From Saccoglossus kowalevskii (taxonomy: Eukaryota > Hemichordata > Enteropneusta > Harrimaniidae): a stretch of 34,634 nt of DNA. This document shows, piece by piece, positions 11,666 through 21,773 of this stretch (the stretch's first letter is position 1; every line of letters begins with the position of its first letter). The stretch lies in assembly GCF_000003605.2 (NCBI RefSeq), contig NW_003116949.1, positions 384,417 to 419,050 of the forward strand, in the 5' to 3' direction. The translations under genes were made by a program, and so were the position numbers. The notes beneath the pieces were generated by a model. That model saw only the letters and a program-made list of their open reading frames with translations, made no database searches and was not told the DNA's origin.

Positions 11666-12150
11666 ATTTCAGACTAGATAACAAGAACCCTCACACAATG
11701 CATTGAAACTAAGTTCATTTTGATAGGATAGCATATTTTTGTCAATCTTCAAAAACCATCATGGTTACAACTGCAACAGCACGGCTATCGCTATGATCAT
11801 ACATCACTTGTAATTAACATTAATTATCATATAATTCAAAAATTACAACTTCTCTGTCTTTAAATGGTAGCTGGTTAACATCCATGCTTTTATGAGTTGT
11901 ATTCGGTTTGTAATACAGCCAAGTTATCAACCAGCTAGAGTCAGTAATTCACTAGATAGTCATTACCTAGGGATTACCTTGCTCATCAGGTCATATCATC
12001 CTAGCGATAAACAATCAAACGAACTAAACACGTCAATGTTATCAGATCTGTATAACTAATACTTGGGTACAATGTGCAATGATGAGCATATTTTATTGTT
12101 TGATTTATATTTTAACCGCCCAGTTCAGTAGATGACTTTATTTTATTTTA

Positions 12151-12602
12151 GGCCAGACTTTTTATTCCTTGTTTCTCGAGTTTTTAAAAGTAAATTTTGT
12201 AATTCTTTTTTTCCTTTAGATTTGTGTGATTCTCAAAGAATTGTAAGTGAGATCATTGATCGGAGAGAAGAAATGTAATAAAATTCTATTCCATGTATAA
12301 CCTGGTTGGCATCAATTGGGGCACAATTAGCATTAATGAGGGATTTCTTGTTTTTTGACGACAGAGTTTCACGGCGTACCATCACAAACCACGCCGCCAT
12401 GTTCGCCTAGTAGTCTCAAGCAGCACGCAGAGAGGTCAATACTTGATATTCAATGTCAACCAATGGGCATAAAGTATAGAACTGCGCGAGAATTCGGTAC
12501 TTTGATCATGATACTCCCATGAAAATGCAACTTGGATTTGTTAGGCGGCGGGCGGAAAGAATTTTTTTTAGCAAATTTTTGCACTCACAAGTCAGCGTGG
12601 CC
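12151..12602 (+). mobile_element. MITE with GGCCAGAC termini and TTA target duplication, copy 2
   Basis: Flanked by TTA at 12148-12150 and 12603-12605. The left end GGCCAGACTTTTTATTCC matches the inverse of the right end of copy 1 (8057-8455). The right end has drifted to GTCAGCGTGGCC. A central block of about 150 bp, including a YY1-like GCCGCCATGTT, is absent from copy 1. The PIF/Harbinger assignment is by target size only. Confidence 0.75.
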
Positions 12603-13402
12603 TTAGTGTGAGGCGTAATATTTCTTTACTATCAGAGTTTAAGGGTAATCTAGAGACAAGTAAAATTGCCATTCAGACTAAAATATGGTTACATTGATTA
12701 CCGAAAATGGAAAAATTACAAACTGTAAGCTAATACACCTACAATGTATTAAAATTGAAATATTGCTAATGGGAAAAAAAATAGGAAATGGGAAATTGAT
12801 GCTATGTTGAAGAGGTGTGATTTTTTAAAAATAAATTTGACTAAAGATACATTCATTGGAGTGTTGTTACTGTATTACCAATTATCATTGTCAGATATTT
12901 AAATGTTATTCGTCCTGACTTATTCAAATAATTTATTTCTTTGATCGCTGTGAAAAAAAGTCCTGTTGTGACAAAATGATGCAAATAGTGTACTTAACTC
13001 ACTACCCTTATAACACTGTTATTATATACCAGACAACATACATTTCAGACAAGCGAGTTTAAAAAGGTTAATGACAATCTTGCAAATATGTAATTATGTT
13101 TTGCTTGCAACTCGATGAAAACAAATTATAGAATGAACAAAATAAAACCGACCAGCGGGAAAATGGTAAAATACTACGAGAGATAAAAAAGACAGACGTT
13201 TCGAGTTCAACTCTTTGTCAGCGTGATTATAACAAACTAACTTTGAGCTAAAATAAACTATTATCACATGGTATTTGTCATACGTAGACATGCACATATA
13301 CCCGGTATCTAATCATAATCTTAAAATTCTATACGATGATATACAAAGTCACACCCATAGTTTTAACCACACATTGAAATACAGGGGTTTGTTGTAAGAT
13401 AA

Positions 13403-13582
13403 TACTGTGAAATACTTTATTTTAGCTGGAATTGATTTTCACTGAAAAGACATTTTGAGTGTTTTGTATCAAATTTATTTTCACTTCATTTTTGACAAGT
13501 TGAATATAAAATACAGGAAAAAGGGTATATTCATGAAATAGCAAAAATTAATTCTTGGGCGAAAATAAAGTATTTTACAGAA
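13403..13582 (+). mobile_element. Foldback MITE, family 1
   Basis: Starts TACTGTGAAATACTTTATTT and ends GAAAATAAAGTATTTTACAG. The right terminal bases have decayed. It shares the GTTTTGTAT...AATTTATTTTCACT interior of the family. Confidence 0.8.
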
Positions 13583-14353
13583 GATAGTCTTATTTCAATT
13601 CTGCGAGACAATTTTCAAAGATTTTCGAAGTGATTGAAAGTTATACATTTGGACGATATTGTAGCGCTCAATGAAAAAAAGTGTGATCCATGAAGAGATT
13701 AATTTTGAAAGATAATTTATGAGACAATGTACCTAACATTACTGGGGGCAACAGCTAGCATGCAGACAACAGGAATGTATAAATGTGGTTCATCATGAGT
13801 CAACTGAATGCGTGTTTTACCCCATGGGCAGAAGCTGTCTCAAATCATTTGTCATAATAAACTGATATTTTTATCACTGGTCCCATTTTAATTTTTTTCT
13901 CTTAGGGGTCCAGGATTTGAAATCATGAAGGTGGTGGGGTTGGCAGGAAAAGTGCTACTGATATGGTGCAAACTTTTACATGTTGTATTTGTACATTTTT
14001 ATTTTTCTTGAACATCTATTTCATGTAGCACTATGTATCTAGCTTGCAAACTGTTTTTCAGACCCCCTCCCCCCCACATGTTTTCAAATCATTAACCCCT
14101 TACAACATTTAGAAATTTGATATAATCTGATTAGTTTCTATTTTATTTTAACTGGATGCAAAAGATCATGCTTGAATTATTAAAAATAATCTCATTCTGA
14201 TTAAAATTATATCTGAAAAACTGCCATGATTGTTTTTCAAGTGACCAAGTTACACAATTATATCATACAAAACAAGGCACACTGCAGTGTCTCATAAATC
14301 ACATTGTGCATCCTGAAGATTAATACAAATCAGAACAGTAAAAATATAACGGT

Positions 14354-14905
14354 TTAACTCTTTGAATGTCAAAGTCAACTTTCGGCATCAATCACAAATT
14401 AAAATTGTAGTATATTTTCGATATTTTTTTAAAGGCAGATAGCAAATAAGAGATTAAATCCAAAATTAGCTTATAAAAAAGAATTTTGAACCAGTCACTG
14501 GTAGCATAGTGGTTGTTGCATCTAAATCATGATCTGTAGACCCAGGTTTAAATCCTACCATAGGCTGACCCCTACCCCAATGGGAAAGCCAATTCCACTG
14601 GCTGAGATTCATTCGCTAACAAATGCGACTTTGGGGGAACCTTTGTAAAGGTCTGCAGGTGTATTGTGTATTCATTCCCAAACATGAATATGGCTTCTGT
14701 GGCAAATATGCACTTTGGTCAGCACTAGCACTTTGCACATACAAAAAAGTCAGAAGAGACAAAAGTGACATACAATGTCCAGAACTGTCACCTGGCACAA
14801 AAACATTTAAAAAAAGAAATTAAAGAAAAAAAGAATTTTCGGAAAAAAACACTAAAATGTTACATTAGAAATTTGGAGGAAAAAATTATGCATTTAAAGG
14901 GTTAA
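14354..14905. mobile_element. MITE with TTAACYCTTT termini, interrupted by a SINE
   Basis: The left end is TTAACTCTTTGAATG. The right end is CATTTAAAGGGTTAA, whose inverse is TTAACCCTTTAAATG. Removing the SINE at 14488-14826 and one target copy leaves an element of about 200 bp, a normal MITE size. The ends resemble those at 5334-5552. Confidence 0.6.
14488..14826 (+). mobile_element. tRNA-derived SINE with 13-bp target-site duplication
   Basis: RNA polymerase III promoter boxes are visible: A box TAGCATAGTGG (14502-14512, full match to TRGYNNARNNG) and B box GGTTTAAATCC (14545-14555, one core mismatch), about 32 bp apart as in tRNAs. A tRNA-unrelated body of about 240 bp follows, then an A-rich tail (14805-14826). 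Perfect direct repeats AAAAAAGAATTTT flank it (14475-14487 and 14827-14839). That A-rich target is typical of LINE-driven insertion. The anticodon region is too decayed to name the source tRNA. Confidence 0.85.
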
Positions 14906-16670
14906 TAAGGAATGTATGATTGATTAATAACTGTCATGCAATAATAAACAATATTTATTGTCACTCTCTGTGTTTATGTCACTGATATCCGGGTGTACAT
15001 ATGCTTGACTAGGAAGTATGTAGAACATAAATATGTTTACACAATACAAAACAATCGGCATATTTCCCTGTTTTGTAGTTAACCCTAGATTAATAAGCAA
15101 TGACACTGGTTTCACAAGGAGGTAGTTAATTGTGTTTACGTCATACAGTATCTCAAGTGGTATTTTAATAAGTTGCGGGGAGACAAAACATATATATATA
15201 CAATGTGTTCTAGTTTGAGTTGTCCTTTTCTACAACCACATGTTAGTCTGATTTTTTTGAAAGTTTCAATTTTGGACAATATCTGTATAGATGTATTGAA
15301 TGCAATACAGATGTGAGAATACAAGGTTTTTACAAGCATGAATTTAGAAAGTTTGGTTAGATTGTATTTAAGGCTCAATTTATCAACTTAAATGCAAGCA
15401 ACTGAGAAATATTAAACTTGCTGTCTTTAGTAAATGACGAGTTGACTTTGGTGCTGACAAATTTATTGTGAGAAACATTTTTGTGAATTTTGCGAATAAT
15501 GGTACTGGTACATGTAGCAAAAGCTGCATTTGTTTTGACATGAGTACATTTCGTTATCAGAAATGCCTTTATGAATGCATGTAAAAACACTTGATACAAA
15601 AATCTCTTTCATGTGAAGGGCAATATGGATGACCGAAAGCCTGGAGTTACCAAACTATTTTTTTTAATTATGAATTTCAGTTGGATGCATTCATAAAAAT
15701 TTCAATTTAACATAGCCAGTAATGTGATGCCTAAAATGATAGGGAAATCACAAAGTCATTGTTAGGGTACAACCATCATTTTCTTATATTTGAACAATTT
15801 GTTATGTTTTTTTTTTTTAAATTTCCTGCATTTTTGATAGCTGTATAACGTATGACCTATGGAAAAATTGGGCATTTGGTTCAGTCCAAAATTATCGCCC
15901 CCCAAAAAAGAAAGAAAAATACAAAAAATTAAATAACCACAAATACTGCACCAACATTTTGACTTGTAAAATCATAGATGATGTGTTTGCTGAAATATTA
16001 ACTACAAGTACAAAAATTAGGCAGTCAAGATGAATTCATAAACATACAGAGACAGTGCTGGGAGTAAGAAATCTGTCATTTCTGTATGGATCGCCTTGTC
16101 ACACCCTTATCCTCAAGAATCCTCATATTTACTAAGCCCTACATCGGTGTATTATTGTGTGAACCCATACTAATCACATTAAAATAAGTAGCAAGTTGTT
16201 GACAACTTTCAAGGTCGTCGTGACACAGTGATTCAATTGTCTTTTTCTAAACGAATTACAGTTTCTCCGCCCAGACGCAACCTTCGCAGGTCATCGATGA
16301 TCAAGCAACGTATATAAAAAAAAAAAACATGTTTATTTTACGACATTTATTATTAAATCAGATTTCTGACACACGGAACTGCCTGCGCACAACAGTCAAA
16401 ACAACAGTTAACACGTTAATAGTCAGTTCCGGCAGAATGGCCTTGTTCTAATTATTTGTTTATTATTCGGCAGCCAAATGCAACACAGACAGACAGCTTT
16501 GGATCGAAGACAACACAACGACGATAACAGAGAACATCACAAACGTAATGTCACCACCTCGGTTGCACAATTCGACTTCAAATCGTGAGAAAATATGGAA
16601 TTATATCACAAACGTCGGAATAATGAAATCAATTGATTGAATAAGTGGATACAAAAAAAGAAACGCCTAC

Positions 16671-16714
16671 CTGTAAACTTGCCCTCAAACTACCGGTTCA
16701 CTGACAGACGCCAT
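16671..16714 (-). other. Candidate 5' exon end of the RAB3IP-like gene, with a nine-codon uORF
   Basis: A strong donor ACAG|GTAGGC sits at 16671/16670. Upstream of it, CAAAATGGCGTC (YY1-like, good initiation context) opens a reading frame MASVSEPVV ending with TGA at 16687-16685. If this exon joins coding exon 1, the ATG here would be an upstream ORF. Use of a weaker internal donor (CCG|GTAGTT) would instead make MASVSEP an N-terminal extension. No transcript evidence is available. Confidence 0.4.
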
Positions 16715-16726
16715 TTTGTTGAATAT

Positions 16727-16735
16727 GTCACGTGA
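16727..16735. promoter_or_regulatory. CLEAR-like E-box GTCACGTGA
   Basis: Matches nine of ten positions of the CLEAR element GTCACGTGAC bound by TFEB/MITF-family factors, which control lysosomal genes. It lies 13 bp upstream of the candidate 5' exon ATG of the minus gene and about 330 bp from the candidate first donor of SLC66A1. Confidence 0.5.
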
Positions 16736-16830
16736 ATGGTAAGTTTGGAATCAACCATTAATTATGGGTGGAGAGAGCTATGCATTTGTAGTTCAAAATA
16801 GATTTGGCTAAACATCTTTTAGGACAGGGA

Positions 16831-16836
16831 CACGTG
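16831..16836. promoter_or_regulatory. Second CACGTG E-box
   Basis: CACGTG in the context GGACACGTGTAT, about 100 bp from the CLEAR-like site. The flanks are less CLEAR-like, so a general bHLH site is equally possible. Confidence 0.3.
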
Positions 16837-17058
16837 TATGTGTCGTACCATATTAGGCTAGTATGTAAAGACTGTGGTTAAGAAAAATAAAATGTCGCTG
16901 CAAAACAGACAATGTAATCGAGCCCCTCCATTCTGAAACTTATAGTATCGCCCGGATTTACTAGTATTTGTCACCTGACTTTATATCTGCGAATCCGCCA
17001 AAAACCGGAAGACGCGTCCCGTCGATAATAATGTGATCGTGATCAAATGCGACTAAAA

Positions 17059-17065
17059 TGTGAGT
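17059..17065 (+). other. Candidate 5' UTR exon donor for SLC66A1
   Basis: A consensus donor, AAAAT|GTGAGTTTT, at 17059/17060 in the CpG-enriched segment. The open frame at the first coding exon begins at a consensus-like acceptor (TTGTATTTAG|ATT at 21989/21990) 33 nt before the ATG, which implies an upstream non-coding exon. This is the best donor I see, but the link is inferred. Confidence 0.3.
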
Positions 17066-17320
17066 TTTTACAGATTATTTTTTGTATTAGATAGCTTCCA
17101 TATGAACTGCAAAACCATATCATATATATCTATCTGTCAATAACATCACATAGTACTGAATGCAATTCCAAATCATGACATTTTAGTCTTCCATACTCCG
17201 TGCTCTCATTCCAAAATGAAACTCAGTATGGTACGAGACGCGGTCGATGATTTTACGAAACAACGGGCAATGTAAATCAGAATCAACCCACTATATCTCA
17301 AATGCGCTTGCTACACCGAT

Positions 17321-17339
17321 GCTTTTTTTTTTTTTTTTT
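17321..17339. repeat. Poly(T) tract
   Basis: Eighteen or so consecutive Ts at the edge of the CpG-enriched segment, next to a CACGTCAC motif. Confidence 0.9.
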
Positions 17340-17716
17340 CACGTCACACGTTGAATCACATGATCCTGATCGGTTTTGCCAAGATGTTTTCTTATGAGCA
17401 CTGTGCCCTGGTGAACTTACTGATCAGCCCGTATATTATCAACATGTCATATTGGCTGAAATATTAATAGATCCGCATCAAACCTTGTGATGCTTCAACA
17501 AATAAAGAAGTGAAATCCACTGGTAACCATATATAGGTTTTAAAATATACCTAATGAGTTTTCCTATGTGTCCTTCGATATTCGATACAGCCATATACCT
17601 TAGAAAGGTCTAAGATCTATAACCAAACCAACTTTCAAAATCCTTTCGAAATGTTGCTTTGGTAACTTTTGAAAAAAAATCAATTTACTACGCTAGGTAA
17701 TGAGAGCAAGAATATA

Positions 17717-17933
17717 TACTGTGGAATACTTTATTTTCGCTGGAATGAATTTTCGCTGAAAAGGCTTTATGGGCGATTTTTATGGAATTTATTTTCACTG
17801 ATTTTTGATGAGGTGAATGTGAAATATAAGAAAAAATGTATATTTGGTGGATTTTATTTTCACGGAATCATCCCTTTACTTTAGCGAAAATAGCGAAAAT
17901 AAATTCCAAGCGAAAATAAAGTATTCTACAGTA
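17717..17933 (+). mobile_element. Foldback MITE, family 1, well-preserved copy
   Basis: Starts TACTGTGGAATACTTTATTT and ends AAAGTATTCTACAGTA. Each arm repeats a TTTTCGCTG unit (left arm: TTATTTTCGCTGG, then AATTTTCGCTGAAAAGG). A second full copy in the same orientation lies 108 bp downstream. Confidence 0.88.
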
Positions 17934-18040
17934 CTGTAGGTCTTTAAAAAATTAATACAAACTAGCACTGGTGTGTATGGCCCAATGTTTCTCTATGGAG
18001 AGAGGAGAGGCTTAGATCATGGAACTATACAGAGATGTAG

Positions 18041-18247
18041 TACTGTAAAATATTTTAGCTGGAATTAATTTTCGCTGAAAAGACTTTTTTGGTGTTTCGA
18101 ATGGTATTTATTTTCACTAATTTTTCACTGGTTGAATGTAAAATATAGGAAAAAGGTATATTCGCTGGATTTTATTTTCACTGAATCATTCCTTCAGCAA
18201 AAATAGCAAAAAATTAGTTCCAAGCGAAAATAAAGTATTTTACAGTA
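18041..18247 (+). mobile_element. Foldback MITE, family 1
   Basis: Starts TACTGTAAAATATTTTAGCT, slightly shortened in the left arm, and ends AAAGTATTTTACAGTA. The interior matches 17717-17933. It differs enough from that neighbour to be an independent insertion rather than a recent tandem duplication. Confidence 0.85.
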
Positions 18248-18659
18248 CATTGTTTATTGTCTTATAAGATGTAACTGAAACTACTACAGTCTATAAATGG
18301 TCAGTGATTACTCTGGAACAGATGTCTATCATTTGACTACCTTTGATTCAATTGGTGTACCGGTATTTACATAACAATATCACTGGCAACATGCACAATG
18401 ACCCCCCTCCCTGTCTTGCACCATTGCATATGAAATTACTGTTTTAAACACCCAACTGCCCTATATATTAAGCCTTTCAGGCAATCCCTTCAGATGTTTG
18501 TAGATTAGCTTCTAGTGAGGATTGCATATTTCTTGAAGCAAAGTGAAATATACATAGTTGTACTCATTATCATATGGACAATGTAAGTATGTTAAAATTG
18601 TTTTGCATTAACATGTTCTGTTAGAAGTAAACTGAAAGAATCGGTTTTAGCAATGGACA

Positions 18660-19027
18660 NNNNNNNNNNNNNNNNNNNNNNNNNNNNNNNNNNNNNNNNN
18701 NNNNNNNNNNNNNNNNNNNNNNNNNNNNNNNNNNNNNNNNNNNNNNNNNNNNNNNNNNNNNNNNNNNNNNNNNNNNNNNNNNNNNNNNNNNNNNNNNNNN
18801 NNNNNNNNNNNNNNNNNNNNNNNNNNNNNNNNNNNNNNNNNNNNNNNNNNNNNNNNNNNNNNNNNNNNNNNNNNNNNNNNNNNNNNNNNNNNNNNNNNNN
18901 NNNNNNNNNNNNNNNNNNNNNNNNNNNNNNNNNNNNNNNNNNNNNNNNNNNNNNNNNNNNNNNNNNNNNNNNNNNNNNNNNNNNNNNNNNNNNNNNNNNN
19001 NNNNNNNNNNNNNNNNNNNNNNNNNNN
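18660..19027. other. Assembly gap (368 N)
   Basis: A run of undetermined bases, and the only gap in the window. Gap edges lie in AT-rich unique-looking sequence, not in an obvious repeat. Confidence 1.
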
Positions 19028-19135
19028 AACTACCCTTTGTTGCTATAAGCAGTCTTGCTGTATTCACTTATGCTCTGTCTAAGAGGTTAACAGACATCCA
19101 GTTAGAATCCTGAATTTGTATAGCCACATTTCCAC

Positions 19136-19210
19136 AATTCTGCGTTTACGCACAACTCCTTAGTACGGACTAAGAGGTCAAATACCTTATCCTGCGCTAA
19201 GAAAACGTGC
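19136..19210 (+). repeat. Truncated left arm of the GCGTTCACGCAC element
   Basis: Contains GCGTTTACGCACAACTCCTT and AGGTCAAATACCTTATCCTG. It aligns throughout with 20891-20965 of the complete element at 20887-21303. The right arm is missing here. Confidence 0.75.
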
Positions 19211-19646
19211 ATAAATACATAGAGAGATTGTTCTTGAGAAAAAATCAACTGCATGATGACAAGACTCTGTGCTACTTCCTGTTATTCTGTAATCTGCACT
19301 TTCTGAATTTGCTTCGGTATTGTTTTAAAATTGTAGCACTATTTAAACACGTATGCCTTCTAAGTTACTGTACTAGTAATCATAGTTAAAATGACTGAAG
19401 ATTTTTGTATATTCTTAGCCTGTTTCTTGTTCTTCAAGAATGGCTTTGAAAGCCCAGGTACTAGTATACTAGTACTAGAAATACTTTTCTAAAGGCTTCT
19501 AGGAATTATAGGGACAAGTGTTTATTAGAGGTGTGGCTATTGTAATGAGTGAAAGTAATTTGTGAAATTGACAGAAAATGGAAGAAGTAAATGTAAAAAA
19601 ATATTGATTGTAAGACACCTCCCCTTGTACTTTCATAAGATAAGGC

Positions 19647-20548
19647 CATGGAAGGTACTAAGGGAAGGAGCCACGACGCTATTGTTTTAGCTTTACCCCA
19701 TGATCGTTTGTCAATGTTTGTTCACAAACATTGTTCTTGTTAGCTTTTAGCACCTTCGTACAATGGGTTACAACCATCTCGAGCATTCGGTAATATTCGG
19801 AGCATCTTCGGAAGCAATAGTCGAACCTCGCTTGTACAATATTGAAAATGGCCTCTAGTTTGAATGCTGTTTCCGGTAATCTTGGCGAACTTTAATGGAA
19901 AATTGTCAAATCTAACATTGATTGAAGAAGAACTGATGAAATATCGTGAATTTTGTATTCGTAATGGTGATAAGACATAATCAATGATTGCTTGACACGA
20001 TTGCATTCTTCAATGGTACCATTGTCAGTGCGTGGGTTTGGCACCCGAAACTGTCGAAATTTTTGACCACCGGACATCAGCGAACACCAACAGAAAAGAT
20101 AGTATCGAAGAAGAGCATGCCTAGACACTTTCTCTGTGATAATATTTTTTAGGAGTCCTTAGGAATTGTTGTTGTATGCACTCGGGATCTTGTTATAGTT
20201 ACAGTTGCTAATAATTAAACATGTGAAATTTGTGAAATCAAACGTTCATCTGTTGAGTTTCCGGTTGTGAAATACGTATTTTGACCTTTCACACATAAAC
20301 AAACCCAGAGCGCATGTGTGATGACCGTAGTTTCATAATGCGCATATATTTTATGGTCACATTAAAAATCGGTGAGGTTATATCATACTCCGCTAACTCG
20401 TTACTTGTGTAAACAATCGCAAACGATCATCGACATCAAAGATGAGCTAGACAATGTCCTTATCAGGATTAATTTGGGTTGAAACAAAAGGAAATAAGCC
20501 AGTTAAGAGGCGTCGTGGCTCCTTCCGTTAGTACATGTACCTTCCATG
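19647..20548. mobile_element. 902-bp DNA transposon with perfect 7-bp target duplication
   Basis: The inverted ends read CATGGAAGGTAC then TAAGGGAAGGAGCCACGACGC on the left. The right end, read inward, is the same with one substitution and a 6-bp ATGTAC duplication. Direct repeats ATAAGGC flank it exactly (19640-19646 and 20549-20555). Minus-strand reading frames inside (an 88-codon frame at 20006-19740 and a second nearby) look partly protein-like but match nothing I recognise, so this is a non-autonomous or decayed copy. CATG ends with 7-8 bp targets suggest P- or hAT-like elements, unproven. Confidence 0.8.
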
Positions 20549-20886
20549 ATAAGGCTAAGATAAGGCTGAAACTTCCGTGGGAAGTTCATGGATAAAGTTC
20601 CTTCAAAACCTTGAAAGCAACCCCGAAAACTACAGCAGCCGGGGCAGCACCAGTGCAGCGAACGACAATTTGTTATGCGCAGTATTGTTGAGCACTAGTT
20701 TCAGTGACGTCATTGTTGTGATATACCCATGTAATATCCAAATTTTTTCAATGTCATGTGAGTGAGTCTCAACCAATCACAGCATGCGTAACAGCAGTGA
20801 GATGTGATAATCTCTATTGTTTAGAAGTATATTTATAGTATATTTAACTTTAACACTTGTTACCGCTTAAATAAAAGTTACATGTT

Positions 20887-21303
20887 AATTGCGTTCACGC
20901 ACAGCTCCTTAGCACGGTCTAAGAGGTCAAATTCCTTAGCCTGTGCTAAGAAAACGTGCGTGAATGCTTAGCACGGGCTAAGGGCTAAGTGTGCTCTGCG
21001 GCGACCTTTGGGTGTAGACAAAATAAATTTGGTTCGCTGTCTACGACATGCATTAATAAAACTATGTATTCTATTCTGCCGTTGTATACTGTTTCTGTGC
21101 ATCCAAATAAGTTGGGTCCGTGTCCTCTCGTGTTCCTGTGCACGTCGCTTCAAAATTAGAATGAAACATGTCAGCAGCTGAAATAGAACCACGGGTGTGT
21201 CATCCATTTTTCGTTTGTAAATAGCGGCTTGCCAAAGGGTACCGACTGATGGCGCCCCTTAGCCCGTCCTAACGACTGGCCTTCCCTGTGCGTGGACGCA
21301 ATT
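20887..21303. mobile_element. 417-bp inverted-repeat element carrying a minus-strand ORF
   Basis: The ends are AATTGCGTTCACGCACAG and CTGTGCGTGGACGCAATT, inverted with one mismatch over 18 bp. Inside each end a subterminal motif recurs (CTTAGCACGG and its variants, TTAGCCCGTCC on the right), as in elements with transposase-binding arrays. A truncated copy lies at 19136-19210. Target duplication is unclear because the ends share AATT. Confidence 0.7.
20968..21207 (-). CDS. 79-codon ORF inside an inverted-repeat element (unknown product)
   Basis: Starts ATG in a strong context (AAAAATGG) and ends TAG, wholly inside the 417-bp element. The N-terminus is hydrophobic (TPVVLFQLLTCFILILK). A highly basic region with the look of a helical nucleic-acid-binding segment follows (KRRAQEHERTRTQLIW, then INACRRQRTKF). 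It could be the remnant N-terminus of a transposon protein or a captured host exon. I do not recognise it, and it may be a chance frame. Confidence 0.3.
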   Translation of the reverse strand: MDDTPVVLFQLLTCFILILKRRAQEHERTRTQLIWMHRNSIQRQNRIHSFINACRRQRTKFILSTPKGRRRAHLALSPC

Positions 21304-21563
21304 GGGTCTTGCCGGAATGCAAATATGCTAGATAAGCCTAAATCAGCTTAAATCTTAGCCTGTACTTTGTGTAACGTGAACACAACTGTTGTAGCAGTAT
21401 TTTATCCAAACAAAAGTCAACAGTAGTGATGTACAGGGTCACACTTGCGACAGAGAAGGTTTGACTAACTTGGTAAACAATAGTTATCAGTGGTTTTAAT
21501 TGGTCCTGTGTTCATAAATGTATAAAGACTAAACTGAGTATTGGCCGCCATGTTTCTTTAAAA

Positions 21564-21773
21564 TACTGTAGAATACTTTATTTTCGCTTGGAATTTATTT
21601 TCGCTATTTTCGCTGAAAGGATGATTCCGTGAAAATAAAATCCAGCGAATATACTTTTTTTCCTATATTTCACATTAAACTTCAAAAATCAGTGAAAATA
21701 AATTCCATACAAAACGCTCAAAAAGCCTTTTCAGCGAAAATTAATTCCAGCGCAAATAAAGTATTCTACAGTA
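21564..21773 (-). mobile_element. Foldback MITE, family 1, inverted copy upstream of SLC66A1
   Basis: Starts TACTGTAGAATACTTTATTT and ends AAAGTATTCTACAGTA. The interior is the reverse complement of 17717-17933 (ATTCCATACAAAACGCTCAA). Both ends are almost perfect, so it is among the youngest copies. It ends about 215 bp before the first SLC66A1 exon. Confidence 0.88.

Larger units (their letters stand above)
16250..17350. promoter_or_regulatory. CpG-enriched intergenic segment, probable bidirectional promoter
   Basis: CpG dinucleotides cluster here (for example around 16490-16620 and 16980-17050), unlike the AT-rich surroundings. The segment lies between the two divergent genes, contains no visible transposon, and carries two CACGTG E-boxes, a YY1-like CAAAATGGCGTC on the minus strand, and splice donors pointing outwards on both strands (16670 minus, 17060 plus). 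A shared promoter is inferred from position and composition. Confidence 0.5.
17934..19640. other. Intergenic or 5' intron sequence around the assembly gap
   Basis: AT-rich DNA holding one foldback copy (18041-18247), the run of N and a truncated arm of the GCGTTCACGCAC element (19136-19210). No gene is recognised on either side of the gap. Confidence 0.5.

Noticed and set aside
12125-12147. A family 1 arm interrupted by the TTA-flanked MITE
   Set aside because: The left flank resembles a family 1 arm (GTAGATGACTTTATTTTA), but the sequence after the MITE does not resume the family, so nesting is not supported.
14500-14560. A tRNA gene
   Set aside because: A and B boxes are present, but the cloverleaf cannot be completed, the B box is mutated, and the sequence continues into a body with an A-rich tail and target duplications. 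It is a SINE head.
17717-18247. A CRISPR-like or satellite array
   Set aside because: The similarity is between two independent foldback transposons with their own inverted ends, not regularly spaced direct repeats.
18621-19067. Long open frames across the gap
   Set aside because: They consist almost wholly of N and carry no information.
19740-20128. A transposase gene in the 902-bp element
   Set aside because: The frames are short, overlapping and without a recognisable catalytic motif; one lacks a proper ATG.
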